64,000 nucleotides of DNA. It comes from an uncultured Brevibacillus sp. (GTDB lineage Bacteria; Bacillota; Bacilli; Brevibacillales; Brevibacillaceae). The stretch lies in assembly GCA_946402065.1 (NCBI GenBank), contig CAMIVR010000008.1, forward strand, positions 1 to 64,000. Reading direction: 5' to 3'. Under the pieces are notes generated by a model. It was not told the DNA's origin, ran no database searches, and worked only from the letters and a program-made list of their open reading frames with translations. A program made the translations under genes and the position numbers. Shown one piece after another: positions 31,162-40,420 of this stretch. Numbering within the stretch: the stretch's first letter is position 1; every line of letters begins with the position of its first letter.

Positions 31162-31179
31162 AAGCAATAGCTGTGCCAA
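31162..31179 (-). promoter_or_regulatory. Sigma-54 (-24/-12) promoter for bcd-lpd-bkd operon
   Basis: Minus strand TTGGCAC-AGCTA-TTGCTT, exact match to TTGGCACN5TTGC. Confidence 0.88.
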
Positions 31180-31246
31180 CTGTAAGAAACCGCTTGAAAG
31201 CGCTTTATTATGTGGATATTTCGTGACACGCCCGAATTTTTAAACA

Positions 31247-31294
31247 TGCAAAAAAGTGCATGATCGCGCAATAATTTGCATGCACTTTTTTGCA
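31247..31294. promoter_or_regulatory. 16-bp perfect inverted repeat upstream of sigma-54 promoter (candidate BkdR enhancer and/or bkdR terminator)
   Basis: TGCAAAAAAGTGCATG ... CATGCACTTTTTTGCA, 16-nt spacer. Confidence 0.7.
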
Positions 31295-31299
31295 GTTCG

Positions 31300-33363
31300 C
31301 TATGTTTTGTTTTCTGGTTCCATCTTTTCTAATTTATAGTACAGGCTGCGCAATGAGATTCCCAACTGGTTGGCTGCTTTTGTCCGATTTCCTTTGCACG
31401 CTGCCAACGCTTGCTGGATGATCGCTTTTTCCGCTTCTTCCATCGCTTCTTTCAGCGTAAGATTGCCCTCTATGGACATAGCCGCCACATTACTGTCCGT
31501 TTGCTGCTGTCTCTTTTGCAGGGGCGGGAGGTGATTTAGCAAAACGATCGTCTCACTGTATTTCATGTTGATAATCGCTCTGCCCAAGACGTTCTCCAGC
31601 TCGCGCACGTTGCCTGGCCAGTCGTAATCACAAAGGCTTTGCAGAGCGAGTGGGTCGATCTGCTCCACTTTTCGGCCGTATTCTTCATTGTAGCGCTTGA
31701 TCAGCTGCACCGACAGCAGCGGTATATCCTCGCGCCGCTGACGCAGCGGCGGGATGTGAATCGGGACGACATTCAAGCGATAGTACAAATCCTCGCGAAA
31801 GACGCCTTTGGCGATCGCCGATTCGAGGTTGACATGTGTTGCGGCAATGACGCGAACGTTGATGGGGATCGCTTTCGTGCCGCCGACTCGGACAATTTCC
31901 CGCTCCTGCAGCACGCGCAGCAGCTTTACCTGCATCGAGCTGGACAGCTCGCCAATTTCATCGAGAAAAATGGTGCCGCCGCTGGCTTCTTCAAACAAGC
32001 CGCGCTTTCCGCCGCGCAATGCACCTGTAAAAGCTCCCGGCTCGTAGCCGAACAGCTCGCTCTCCAGCAGCGATTCCGTCAACGCGGCACAATTGACGCG
32101 GATAAACTGGCTGTACTTGCGCTCGCTGTCATTGTGGATGGCATGGGCAAACAGCTCTTTGCCTGTGCCTGACTCCCCGCGCAAGAGAACGGTCGCCGGG
32201 GTCTGTGCCGCCGTTTTGGCTTGTTCAATCGCGGTCTGAAACGGTTCGCTTTTGCCAACAATGTCGGCGAACGTGTACTTCGCCTCCAGCTTGCGAATGA
32301 TTCTGCGGGCTTTTTCCAACTCTTCCGTCAGCTTTTTGATTTCGGACAGGTCGTGTACGACCCCGACGCTGCCGCGCAGGACGCCGTCCACCATGACGGG
32401 CGCGACGTTGACCATTACGTCTTTCCGCTTCTGTCCCAGCTTCATTCGTGCGCCACGGACTGCTTTTTGCGTCTTCAGAACCTGGTAGTGCATGCTCTCC
32501 CCTTCGGCGATGTCGACATTGGCCGGTTTTCCCACCACATCGGCGAGCGACAAGCCTGTAATGCGCATGTACTCAGGGTTGAACAATTGGCCGATCCCGT
32601 TGGCATCGACGACGGAAATCGCTTCGTTCGAGCAGTCGATCACGGCCTGCAGCATGCTTTTCACTTCTTTTAACTCCGTAACCTCTTCTGCAAGTGCTAT
32701 CGCTTCTGTTATATCGCGAAAAACCGCCACTGCCCCGACAATCTGTCCGTCCTCGCTGCGCACGGGCATGCGGTTGGTAATAATTCTCGTCTGATCAGCC
32801 AGCAGCTGCTCCCGATTCAACTCAGACACACCTGATTCAAGCACGAGATGCAAGCGCGTATTGGGGATGCTCGCGGTAACGTGCGTGCCGATCACATCGG
32901 CCGCATCGATTCCCATCAGTCGCTCGGCCGCTTTATTAAACAGCGTAATGATGCCTTGCTCGTCGACTGCAATGATCGCATCATGCGTTGAATTCACCAT
33001 CGTATCGAACGCCCGCTCTCTCTGGGCGAGCGCGGCGATCAGCTCTTTTTGGTCGCGAAACTGTTGAATCAACGGCAGCGCGAGCTTTGCCGGTATGCGG
33101 ATCGTCTGGTCATTTTCATCACGTGCGAGCTTCCCGGTTAGCGCCGTGTCTGTCGTTGTCTCGATGATGATGTGGACCTCCTGTTCGCGAAAAGGGGGAA
33201 ACTCGGTCGCTGTCGGAATGCCCAAATCCCGAGCGGCGATCATTCCGGGAGCGTGCGGATCGCTATCGATCACTGCGACCACCTGGATCTGGTCAAACTC
33301 GTGCAACAGGTCTATCAAGGCAACAGCAGGTTCATTTGCCCCTGCGATGAGAATTCTTTGCAT
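31300..33363 (-). CDS. bkdR: Sigma-54-dependent transcriptional activator with PAS domains (BkdR-like)
   Basis: PAS repeats, AAA+ [15 protein letters not shown] / GAFTGA, C-terminal Fis [25 protein letters not shown]. Confidence 0.92.
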   Translation of the reverse strand: MQRILIAGANEPAVALIDLLHEFDQIQVVAVIDSDPHAPGMIAARDLGIPTATEFPPFREQEVHIIIETTTDTALTGKLARDENDQTIRIPAKLALPLIQQFRDQKELIAALAQRERAFDTMVNSTHDAIIAVDEQGIITLFNKAAERLMGIDAADVIGTHVTASIPNTRLHLVLESGVSELNREQLLADQTRIITNRMPVRSEDGQIVGAVAVFRDITEAIALAEEVTELKEVKSMLQAVIDCSNEAISVVDANGIGQLFNPEYMRITGLSLADVVGKPANVDIAEGESMHYQVLKTQKAVRGARMKLGQKRKDVMVNVAPVMVDGVLRGSVGVVHDLSEIKKLTEELEKARRIIRKLEAKYTFADIVGKSEPFQTAIEQAKTAAQTPATVLLRGESGTGKELFAHAIHNDSERKYSQFIRVNCAALTESLLESELFGYEPGAFTGALRGGKRGLFEEASGGTIFLDEIGELSSSMQVKLLRVLQEREIVRVGGTKAIPINVRVIAATHVNLESAIAKGVFREDLYYRLNVVPIHIPPLRQRREDIPLLSVQLIKRYNEEYGRKVEQIDPLALQSLCDYDWPGNVRELENVLGRAIINMKYSETIVLLNHLPPLQKRQQQTDSNVAAMSIEGNLTLKEAMEEAEKAIIQQALAACKGNRTKAANQLGISLRSLYYKLEKMEPENKT

Positions 33364-33579
33364 TCCTATCCACCCAGCCTTCCTACGCCGTCTCGGTCGA
33401 TAAGATTCATCAGTTGCTTATCGACATAAGGCCTCGCCGAATGCACAAGCGAAGTCACGTTTCTGATCGGACACCTTTATTTTAGCGTATTTGGCTGCAA
33501 ACAGCGCCCCCTTTTTCCCGTCAACTGTACAGATGCCTACATGCCACCAAAATGTTGAATACGGCAGGACAAATCCATT

Positions 33580-33885
33580 ATGATAAAACGTAGAAGAACA
33601 CATGAAGGAAGTGACAAGCGTTTGTTAGCACAAAAAATCGTGGCCTTGTTGATCATGGTCATACCCGCAGCTATCGCCGGATTCGGCATTAAAATCATGC
33701 GCGATGTTTTTTATGAATCGTTCAACCCGGATCATTCAGGCTTTCTCTGGGGACAGTTTCTCGGGGGATTGATTCTGTTTGTCATTCCCGTCCTGTTCAT
33801 CGGGGGATTCATTCTCCACCATGATCGAAAACGCAATCGGGTTCAACCGCGATTTATGAAGCGCGAGCCTGAAGACGACGAATAA
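33580..33885 (+). CDS. DUF2627 family membrane protein
   Basis: Two TM segments, position upstream/divergent of bkdR as in Bacillus. Confidence 0.75.
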   Translation: MIKRRRTHEGSDKRLLAQKIVALLIMVIPAAIAGFGIKIMRDVFYESFNPDHSGFLWGQFLGGLILFVIPVLFIGGFILHHDRKRNRVQPRFMKREPEDDE

Positions 33886-34742
33886 CGGCCCAACCGGTCG
33901 AGCTTGTCCAGCCAGCCAACAGATGCGATCAGTCGCGTAAACGAGCAGCGTTCAGCCATTACGTGCAGGTAGAGCAAAAGCGCTGCGAGCAGACATTTTA
34001 CCGCTAACGGGAAGGTCAGAAGACAGAAAAAGCCGACACAAAACCCGAGAAAGTTGGCTCCCGTGTCGCCAAGCATTACGCGCCCAGCGGCATCGCCGGG
34101 AAAAAACAGCAGCGAAGCCGCCGCAACCGGCACGCTCCAGATGAGGCCTTCCCCACCGGCAAACACTAGCGAAGCGAGATAGACAAGCAGGAGATAGAGC
34201 CAAAACACTTTGATCGCTCTGCCCGGACGCAAGTCAAAAAGATTGAGCAGATTGGCAGAAAGAGCGAGCAGCAGGGCATCAAGCAGCGCTCCCCAGACAG
34301 AAGAGGAAACGCCCAGGCTCACCAGCAAGGCAGTACTGCCTCCCCCCCACGCTTTCAGCACTCCACTCGACATCCGCCCTTCCCGCCAGAGGGTAGCGGC
34401 ATGTCCGCGAAATCCCTTGATCGCCTGATCAGCGGCACGATCGTCAACATATCCCCACATGGCCATAAGCGAAGAGCCGCATAGAAAAAGCATCCCTATG
34501 TCGAGTGACATGCCTGATCTGTCTGCAACAAGCCCCCACAGCAACAGCAGAAGACAGCTGCATGCAGAGGAGACGAGCAGGATCAGTCCACCTGACGTCG
34601 GAATGAGCTTGCTGTCATAATTGCTGCGGACCCGTCCGGTCGCAGTTAACCAGCGAAGCATGCGACTGTGCAGTCCGTAATGGACCACGAGCGGCATGCC
34701 GATCGCGATCAGGCCGGGTATGACGTAATGTTGACCGCCCAT
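33843..34742 (-). CDS. MraY/WecA-like polyprenyl-phosphate sugar-1-phosphate transferase family protein
   Basis: Multi-TM; DD motif GYVDDRAADQ, NxxNxxD motif (NLLNLFDLRPGRA), MLGDTGANFLGF; ATG overlaps stop of upstream GT2. Confidence 0.75.
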   Translation of the reverse strand: MGGQHYVIPGLIAIGMPLVVHYGLHSRMLRWLTATGRVRSNYDSKLIPTSGGLILLVSSACSCLLLLLWGLVADRSGMSLDIGMLFLCGSSLMAMWGYVDDRAADQAIKGFRGHAATLWREGRMSSGVLKAWGGGSTALLVSLGVSSSVWGALLDALLLALSANLLNLFDLRPGRAIKVFWLYLLLVYLASLVFAGGEGLIWSVPVAAASLLFFPGDAAGRVMLGDTGANFLGFCVGFFCLLTFPLAVKCLLAALLLYLHVMAERCSFTRLIASVGWLDKLDRLGRYSSSSGSRFINRG

Positions 34743-35425
34743 CACAGCACCCGCGTGCTTTCCCGCCACTTGCGCGTAAGGGTGCGGCCCACAGCCAAAA
34801 ACTCTTGGCCCCGATGCCAAAACCCTTCCCAATTGTTACCTGATTCACGATGGGTAAAGGAAACCGGCACTTCTTGAACGCGAAAACCGGCACGCAATGC
34901 ATCTACTGTCAATCCCACTTCAACGCCAAATCCGCTGTCGATCGTCCCCAGTATTTGCAAGACATCGCGGCGAATCGCCCGCTGACCGGAAAGCGGCGCT
35001 TTCGCATCATACCCCGTCAAGAGGCGTATGCCGTGTCTGGCCAAACCCTTTGCCAGCCCCAAGCCGACCCGTTGGCTCGGTCGCGGCAAAACGGCCACGG
35101 CCATATCGCACTCGTCCGTCAAGACCGGGGCGAGCAGCTGCTGTGCCCATTTGGCGCTTTCCTGCAGATCAGCATCAAGAAGGAGCAGGATATCGCCCTG
35201 CGCCTGGCTCCAGCCGATTTGCAGGGCAACGCCTTTACCGTAATTGCGGTCAAGGCGAACGACCCGATCAGCCCATCGACTGGCAACAGTCGCCGTAGCA
35301 TCGCGGCTGCCATCATCGACGACGATTACTTCATCAGACTGCACGTACAGTCGAATGGCCTGCAGCGTCAGGTTGATATATTCCGCTTCATTATAAGCCG
35401 GAATGACAATACTAACTTTTTTCAC
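34742..35425 (-). CDS. Glycosyltransferase family 2 (DPM1-like)
   Basis: VSIVIPAYNEAEYI, EVIVVDDGSRDAT, LLLLDADLQ. Confidence 0.88.
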   Translation of the reverse strand: MKKVSIVIPAYNEAEYINLTLQAIRLYVQSDEVIVVDDGSRDATATVASRWADRVVRLDRNYGKGVALQIGWSQAQGDILLLLDADLQESAKWAQQLLAPVLTDECDMAVAVLPRPSQRVGLGLAKGLARHGIRLLTGYDAKAPLSGQRAIRRDVLQILGTIDSGFGVEVGLTVDALRAGFRVQEVPVSFTHRESGNNWEGFWHRGQEFLAVGRTLTRKWRESTRVL

Positions 35426-35966
35426 GTTCCAACCTCTTCTCCTTTAAGAGCTTCTGTAAGCTTTCAAGCAGCCTGCCTTGCATGGCTGGCGTTTCGGGAA
35501 GCGAGGTGAACTGCGCCCACTTCCACTTGGCTGACAGCTCGCCCGACCATTCCGGAAGCTGGGGGGCAAAAATCAGCAATGGGTAAGCAGCAGCAGCGCC
35601 TGGCCTGTACAAAACCGCCTCCACGCCAAGCAGCGCCAAAGTCCGCCGAACCGTGCCAAGCTTGGTTTCGTCGGAGTGCCAGACGTATACTTTTTGTCCG
35701 GACAAGTCTTCCCGATAAGCTGCGGCCAACAGGTGAATGACTTCTTCATTGCTGCGTTCCATTTGATCGATCAGCGTACTGAGCTGCTTTTTCAACTCGT
35801 TATTGTTGCGCAATACTTTGTTGTACTTGTTTTCCACGCTTTTCAGCAGGGCTTTTTCATCAAATCTCAACCACGATTGACCAATGGTGCCGCCAAGCAA
35901 TATGCCAATGCCGAGCGCAAAGAAAATGACGGCTACGGTAAAAACATGATAGCGGATCGGAATCAT
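35412..35966 (-). CDS. SteB/MctB-like (copper transporter-annotated) membrane-anchored protein
   Basis: MIPIRYHVFTVAVIFFALGIGILLGGTIG N-terminal TM plus coiled coil; adjacent to SteA. Confidence 0.75.
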   Translation of the reverse strand: MIPIRYHVFTVAVIFFALGIGILLGGTIGQSWLRFDEKALLKSVENKYNKVLRNNNELKKQLSTLIDQMERSNEEVIHLLAAAYREDLSGQKVYVWHSDETKLGTVRRTLALLGVEAVLYRPGAAAAYPLLIFAPQLPEWSGELSAKWKWAQFTSLPETPAMQGRLLESLQKLLKEKRLEREKS

Positions 35967-35978
35967 CTGAGCTGCTCC

Positions 35979-37157
35979 CTACGGTGCTGACATCGTCCAT
36001 TGGCTCCAGACCAGTTGCGCAGCATAACGCGTGGCCGGACTAATGGCAAACAAGGCGATGATCGGAACGGCGGCAGCCAGTCCAAACCACAGACAAGTCT
36101 GCCAATTGAGGCGTGGCTGATACAGCAGACTGACACCTTTGGCATCGATCAGCTTGGAACCGATTTTGGTGCGGACCAGCAGTGTACTGGCCATCCCTTT
36201 GCGCCCTTTCTCCAAAAAGTCAATCATGTTCGAATGCGTTCCAATCGTAACAATCAATTCGGCAGCCTCTTCATACGCCAGCAGCAGGGCCACATCCTCA
36301 CTTGTCCCGGGAAAAGGGAGCAGGGTATACGGGATGCCCAGCGCTTCGACGCGCACCTTGCCCGGCGCCTGACCGTCGGGAAAGGCGTGAACGACTACCT
36401 CGGCGCCAGATTGCAGAGCCCGATCCGAGACGCTGTCCATATCGCCGATGATCAAATCGGGCGTGTAGCCATTGTCCAGCAGCGCATCAGCGCCGCCATC
36501 CACTGCCAGAAGAAACGGACAGTATTCGCGGATATACGATGAAAGCATGCGCAAATCTTCCTTGTAATGCTTGCCGCGCACCACGACGATGACGTGGCGG
36601 TTAGCCATTTTGCGCTGCAGCGGAATATGTCCGAGCCTACGATAAACCAGTTCTTTTTCTAGCTTCATATAATCGAGCGTATTGTCTATAAAAGCCGCCA
36701 GCGTCTGATTCAATCGCTGGTGAGCTTCAAGCCTTTTTTGCTCGACCTGCTCATGCGTCACCTCGTAGAGTGGAGATGCGTACGTCCAGCGTTCGTTGCA
36801 GTTGATGTACAGAGCGCCTTTGTGGATCATCACGTCGTCTCCGTCATGCAACATATCACAGAGGGTCGCGTTCTCTTGTGTGCAAGCGACTCGCCCCGCT
36901 TCATAGATGGGAATCCCGGCTTGCAAGAGCCGCTTTGCTCCTTCAGCGGGGTATGTGCCTGTCAAAAACGGAGATGTGTTGATCACGGCGAGCACACGAC
37001 CGTCAATCAGCGACTCCGCCGCCACTTCATCGAGATCAATATGATCCAATACGGCAATTTGCTGCGGAGCAAGCCGCTGGCAGAGACGCTTCGTTCGCCG
37101 ATCGACGACAACCGTCGCGTGACATGTCGCCTGGAAGGGATGATTTCGTTTGCCCAC
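35979..37157 (-). CDS. steA: SteA-like putative cytokinetic ring protein, GTG start
   Basis: TagA/thiamin-pyrophosphokinase-like domain (DLIIGDMDSVSDRAL) plus C-terminal TM; RBS GGGAGGTGACAAAT before GTG. Confidence 0.8.
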   Translation of the reverse strand: MGKRNHPFQATCHATVVVDRRTKRLCQRLAPQQIAVLDHIDLDEVAAESLIDGRVLAVINTSPFLTGTYPAEGAKRLLQAGIPIYEAGRVACTQENATLCDMLHDGDDVMIHKGALYINCNERWTYASPLYEVTHEQVEQKRLEAHQRLNQTLAAFIDNTLDYMKLEKELVYRRLGHIPLQRKMANRHVIVVVRGKHYKEDLRMLSSYIREYCPFLLAVDGGADALLDNGYTPDLIIGDMDSVSDRALQSGAEVVVHAFPDGQAPGKVRVEALGIPYTLLPFPGTSEDVALLLAYEEAAELIVTIGTHSNMIDFLEKGRKGMASTLLVRTKIGSKLIDAKGVSLLYQPRLNWQTCLWFGLAAAVPIIALFAISPATRYAAQLVWSQWTMSAP

Positions 37158-37330
37158 ATTTGTCACCTCCCGTCTTAGTATGGCAATACTTGGCTTTCTC
37201 ATGCATGGATGGCGGGAAGCATCATGCACGGCAACGATTGGCGATTCGATCTGTTTGCGGCGCAGGAAGGGAGTCACGAAAAGGACAAACCGAAAGCATT
37301 GATTTGCCGACGTTTTCAAACAGCAAAAAG

Positions 37331-37375
37331 GGACGCCTCCAGGTCGAAAAATCGACTTTTGAGACGTCCCCTCAC
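37331..37375 (-). terminator. Composite hairpin terminator
   Basis: Minus strand GGGACG...GTCGAtttttCGAC...CGTCCCTTTTT. Confidence 0.6.
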
Positions 37376-37531
37376 CTGCCATCTTCTACGCCCGCGCATA
37401 CGCCCACATGGTCTCGATATGCAGGCTGAAAGTCCTCACAATAAAAAACCAAAGACACTTTGTTTGGTTCGATCACAAGTCTTTCCTCCAATCCAAATAG
37501 CGATTGAATATACTGGCGCTTGAGCTTGAGG

Positions 37532-37566
37532 AGACGAAAAAAGAGACTATGCCTCCGCACAGTCTC
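37532..37566 (-). terminator. Rho-independent terminator of small membrane gene 37589..37750
   Basis: Minus strand GAGACTgtgcggaggcatAGTCTCTTTTTTC. Confidence 0.75.
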
Positions 37567-37588
37567 ATTGACAAATAACTTGTATCGC

Positions 37589-37750
37589 TTACAAGTAGAA
37601 GATCAGGAAGTCAGATAAGAGGAATACGGCCAAAGAAACAACACCGAAGCCTACAGCAAAACGGTTTTTCGCTTTTGCCGAACGAATGATTCCGAAGAAG
37701 ATAAAAACGGTAAAGATGAGCATTAAGATATCGAACAAATTAATTCCCAT
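37589..37750 (-). CDS. Small membrane protein, 53 aa (DUF2759-like?)
   Basis: MGINLFDILMLIFTVFIFFGIIRSAKAKNRFAVGFGVVSLAVFLLSDFLIFYL; two TM; own terminator. Confidence 0.6.
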   Translation of the reverse strand: MGINLFDILMLIFTVFIFFGIIRSAKAKNRFAVGFGVVSLAVFLLSDFLIFYL

Positions 37751-37921
37751 AAACGGCATCTCCTTTATGTAAAAATACGCTTTCCCTAAATAGAATGGCA
37801 CTTTTTATTATATAGTGTACCCAACTTTGAAACAAGTCGTATGCCTAATTGTGACAAATGATTTCACAATTTAATACAAAGCCAGACTCTTTCCGACCAG
37901 TATAAGTAACGGAGTCTGGTT

Positions 37922-38296
37922 TTACTCGACACCCCATTCCAGAAACTCAAGGCGATTGCCAAAAGGGTCTTGCGTAAACAGACGCCTGTTTCCCGGCACG
38001 AGGTCGTCCTCAACATAAGCGATCCCGTACGCTGTCAGACGCTGTTGCAGGCCTTTCAAGTCACGCACAGAAAAGCCGGGGTGGGCCTTCTTCGCGGGCT
38101 GAAAGTCCTGTTCAATCCCGATATGCAGCGCATGGTCGCCACAGCGAAACCAGACTCCGCCCCGCTTGACCAGCTCCGCCGGCTTCGGGATCTCTTCCAT
38201 ACCCAAAATCTCGCCAAAAAAGTGGCGAGCCGCTTCCTCCGCTCCCGCCGGCGCTGCCAACTGAACATGGTCCAAGCCTAAAAACTGAAATGCCAT
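37922..38296 (-). CDS. VOC/glyoxalase family protein
   Basis: FLGLDHVQLAAPAGAEEAARHFFGEILGMEEIPKP...DPFGNRLEFLEW. Confidence 0.88.
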   Translation of the reverse strand: MAFQFLGLDHVQLAAPAGAEEAARHFFGEILGMEEIPKPAELVKRGGVWFRCGDHALHIGIEQDFQPAKKAHPGFSVRDLKGLQQRLTAYGIAYVEDDLVPGNRRLFTQDPFGNRLEFLEWGVE

Positions 38297-38378
38297 TCGA
38301 CTCATCTCCTTGCGATTATTTCTGCCAAACATTCTTTATGCAAGCATACTGCACAAGCAGGCAGAATTGTCATAGAAT

Positions 38379-38398
38379 ATTGATTGCCGGCCATCAAT
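38379..38398. promoter_or_regulatory. Candidate LysR-type operator between divergent VOC and LysR genes
   Basis: Palindrome ATTGAT-TGCCGGCC-ATCAAT. Confidence 0.5.
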
Positions 38399-38440
38399 TT
38401 CTTCGATGGCATAATTCATCTCGAGCAAGGAGTGAACACG

Positions 38441-39307
38441 GTGGATATCGCCAGCTTCGAGCTGTTCCTGACTGTCGCCCGGCTTCAATCGATCAGCAAA
38501 GCAGCACAGGCACTTTTTCTCGCCCAATCGACTGTGACGCACAGGCTGAAGCAATTGGAGAAGCGCCTCGGCGTCACGCTGTTTATTCGCACCGCAAGCG
38601 GCGTCAGCCTGACACCTGATGGAAAACGCTTTCTGCCCATCGCCACATCGACCGTTGAGCAAATGCGGCATTTTCGCCAGCAGCATACAGAGCAGCAAAC
38701 CATGACGATCGTCGCCGGGAAAGCCTTTGCCTCTTATGAATTGCCGCGACTGTTGTCAGCCTATCGCCGCGAACACCCCGATTTTACGTGCTACGTACGC
38801 TCAACGCTTTATGAGGAATCCATTACAGCACTGCTCACCGGCTCAGCCGATCTCGCCTTCTTGGGCAGCGAAGTGTATCATCCGCTTCTCCAGCAAACGT
38901 TTTTGCCGAGCGATCGGATTCTGCTCACACTATCACCGCAGCATCCTTGGTCCGACACTTTTCCCGGATTTGCCGCGTGGGGCCAGCAAGAGGTGGTCGC
39001 GTTTGGCAGCATGCACGCGCCTTTTCGGCAGCGGGTTGACCGCTTTCTGGCAGAAAACGGCATATTTCCGTACGTCATTATGGAACTGGACAGTTTTAGT
39101 GCTGTAAAGCAAATGGTCATGGAGAACCTGGGGGTAACATTTCTGCCGGAGCGAACGATTCAGGCTGAAGTCGCAAGCGGTCGCCTCGTCGCCCATGACA
39201 TCGCTGCCGGGACGTTGCTTCGCCCTACGCTATTGGCTTATCACCGCGATAAAAAGCAGCTGCCCGCCTTCCAGAAGCTTATTGCGTGGATCATGCGGCA
39301 TTACTAA
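38441..39307 (+). CDS. LysR family transcriptional regulator (GTG start)
   Basis: VDIASFELFLTVARLQSISKAAQALFLAQSTVTHRLKQLEKRLGVTLF; RBS AAGGAGTGAACACG. Confidence 0.9.
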   Translation: MDIASFELFLTVARLQSISKAAQALFLAQSTVTHRLKQLEKRLGVTLFIRTASGVSLTPDGKRFLPIATSTVEQMRHFRQQHTEQQTMTIVAGKAFASYELPRLLSAYRREHPDFTCYVRSTLYEESITALLTGSADLAFLGSEVYHPLLQQTFLPSDRILLTLSPQHPWSDTFPGFAAWGQQEVVAFGSMHAPFRQRVDRFLAENGIFPYVIMELDSFSAVKQMVMENLGVTFLPERTIQAEVASGRLVAHDIAAGTLLRPTLLAYHRDKKQLPAFQKLIAWIMRHY

Positions 39308-39388
39308 ATCCCCCGAGACGAATTTGTCACGGTAACCGCAAAATCATCCGTTCGTCCAGAAAGCACTCTCTCATCGGCATTATGGGCA

Positions 39389-39503
39389 GCAAAGGACTTG
39401 TTTCGGCTCGATGTATTGGCTCCGTTCGATATCTCTCGGGAAATGATGAGCCGATCGGGCTGGTGGAATCGGTTTTTTCCCATCAGCCGCGCAAGTCCTT
39501 TGC
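39389..39503. repeat. Fold-back element 3 between convergent LysR and carbonic anhydrase genes
   Basis: GCAAAGGACTTG (39389-39400) / CAAGTCCTTTGC (39492-39503), nested CGGCTCGATG / CATCAGCCG. Confidence 0.65.
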
Positions 39504-39545
39504 CCGTGCAGTTGCTCCTGGATGCACAGCGTTAACAGGCTGTAC

Positions 39546-40139
39546 CTATTCCCCGGTTTCCCCGGCTTTTTGCTTCTGCACCTCGTAGCCGTCGACAACG
39601 GTATCCAGACGACCGGTGTGAGGGTCGATAATCAAGCCGTGAACAGCAGTCCCTTTTGGCAGCAGCGGATGGTTGTTGATCAAGTCCACACTCGCCTTTA
39701 CCGCCTCTTGTACATCGTCAAAACCGCGAAGCCAGGTCTTCAGGTCAAACCCGGAATGCTTCAGCAGCGAGAATGTCTCCTCCGGAATGCCCTGCTCATT
39801 CATTTTCTTCATTAACCGCGTCGCGTCGATAGCGCTCATCCCGCAATCGTAATGTCCGACGACCGCCACTTCCTTGGCATCCAGCTCGTACAGAGCGACG
39901 AGAATGCTTCGCATCACACTGCCAAACGGATGCGAAACAATCCCGCCCGCGCTCTTAATCAGTTTCAGGTCTCCGTTCTTCAGGTTCATCGCTTTCGGCA
40001 ATAACTCCACCAAACGCGTGTCCATACATGAGAGAACAACCAGTTGTTTATCGGGAAACTTTGTTGTCTGGTACTGCTCATACTCCTTGTTTGCTACGAA
40101 CTGTCGGTTAAACTGCAAGATTTCCTTTAAAATTTCCAT
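39546..40139 (-). CDS. Beta-carbonic anhydrase
   Basis: CMDTRLVELLPKAM, GHYDCGM zinc ligands. Confidence 0.92.
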   Translation of the reverse strand: MEILKEILQFNRQFVANKEYEQYQTTKFPDKQLVVLSCMDTRLVELLPKAMNLKNGDLKLIKSAGGIVSHPFGSVMRSILVALYELDAKEVAVVGHYDCGMSAIDATRLMKKMNEQGIPEETFSLLKHSGFDLKTWLRGFDDVQEAVKASVDLINNHPLLPKGTAVHGLIIDPHTGRLDTVVDGYEVQKQKAGETGE

Positions 40140-40420
40140 GCCCTCCCCATCCTTTCGCATGCAGACAATGAATGCTCCGCAGAGACTTCACGTACGGATT
40201 TTGCAAAATCCTGCCTTACCTAAGTATGACAATAAACAGTTACAGAATTCAACTTTTTTGCGGCTGGCAGCGCCTCTAGCCATGGTATCAGCCGCCAGTC
40301 TAATAGCGAAAGGCTTCGTTTAGCTAACACTTTCATCCTTTATCCCATTGGCGATAGCTGCATTCTGAAAGAACAAAAAGAAAGGGCTGCCGATGTCGAC
40401 AGCCTGCTTCGATATGTTTG

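Noticed and set aside
34850-35509. 219-aa plus-strand ORF opposite the GT2 gene
   Set aside because: Antisense shadow of a clear glycosyltransferase
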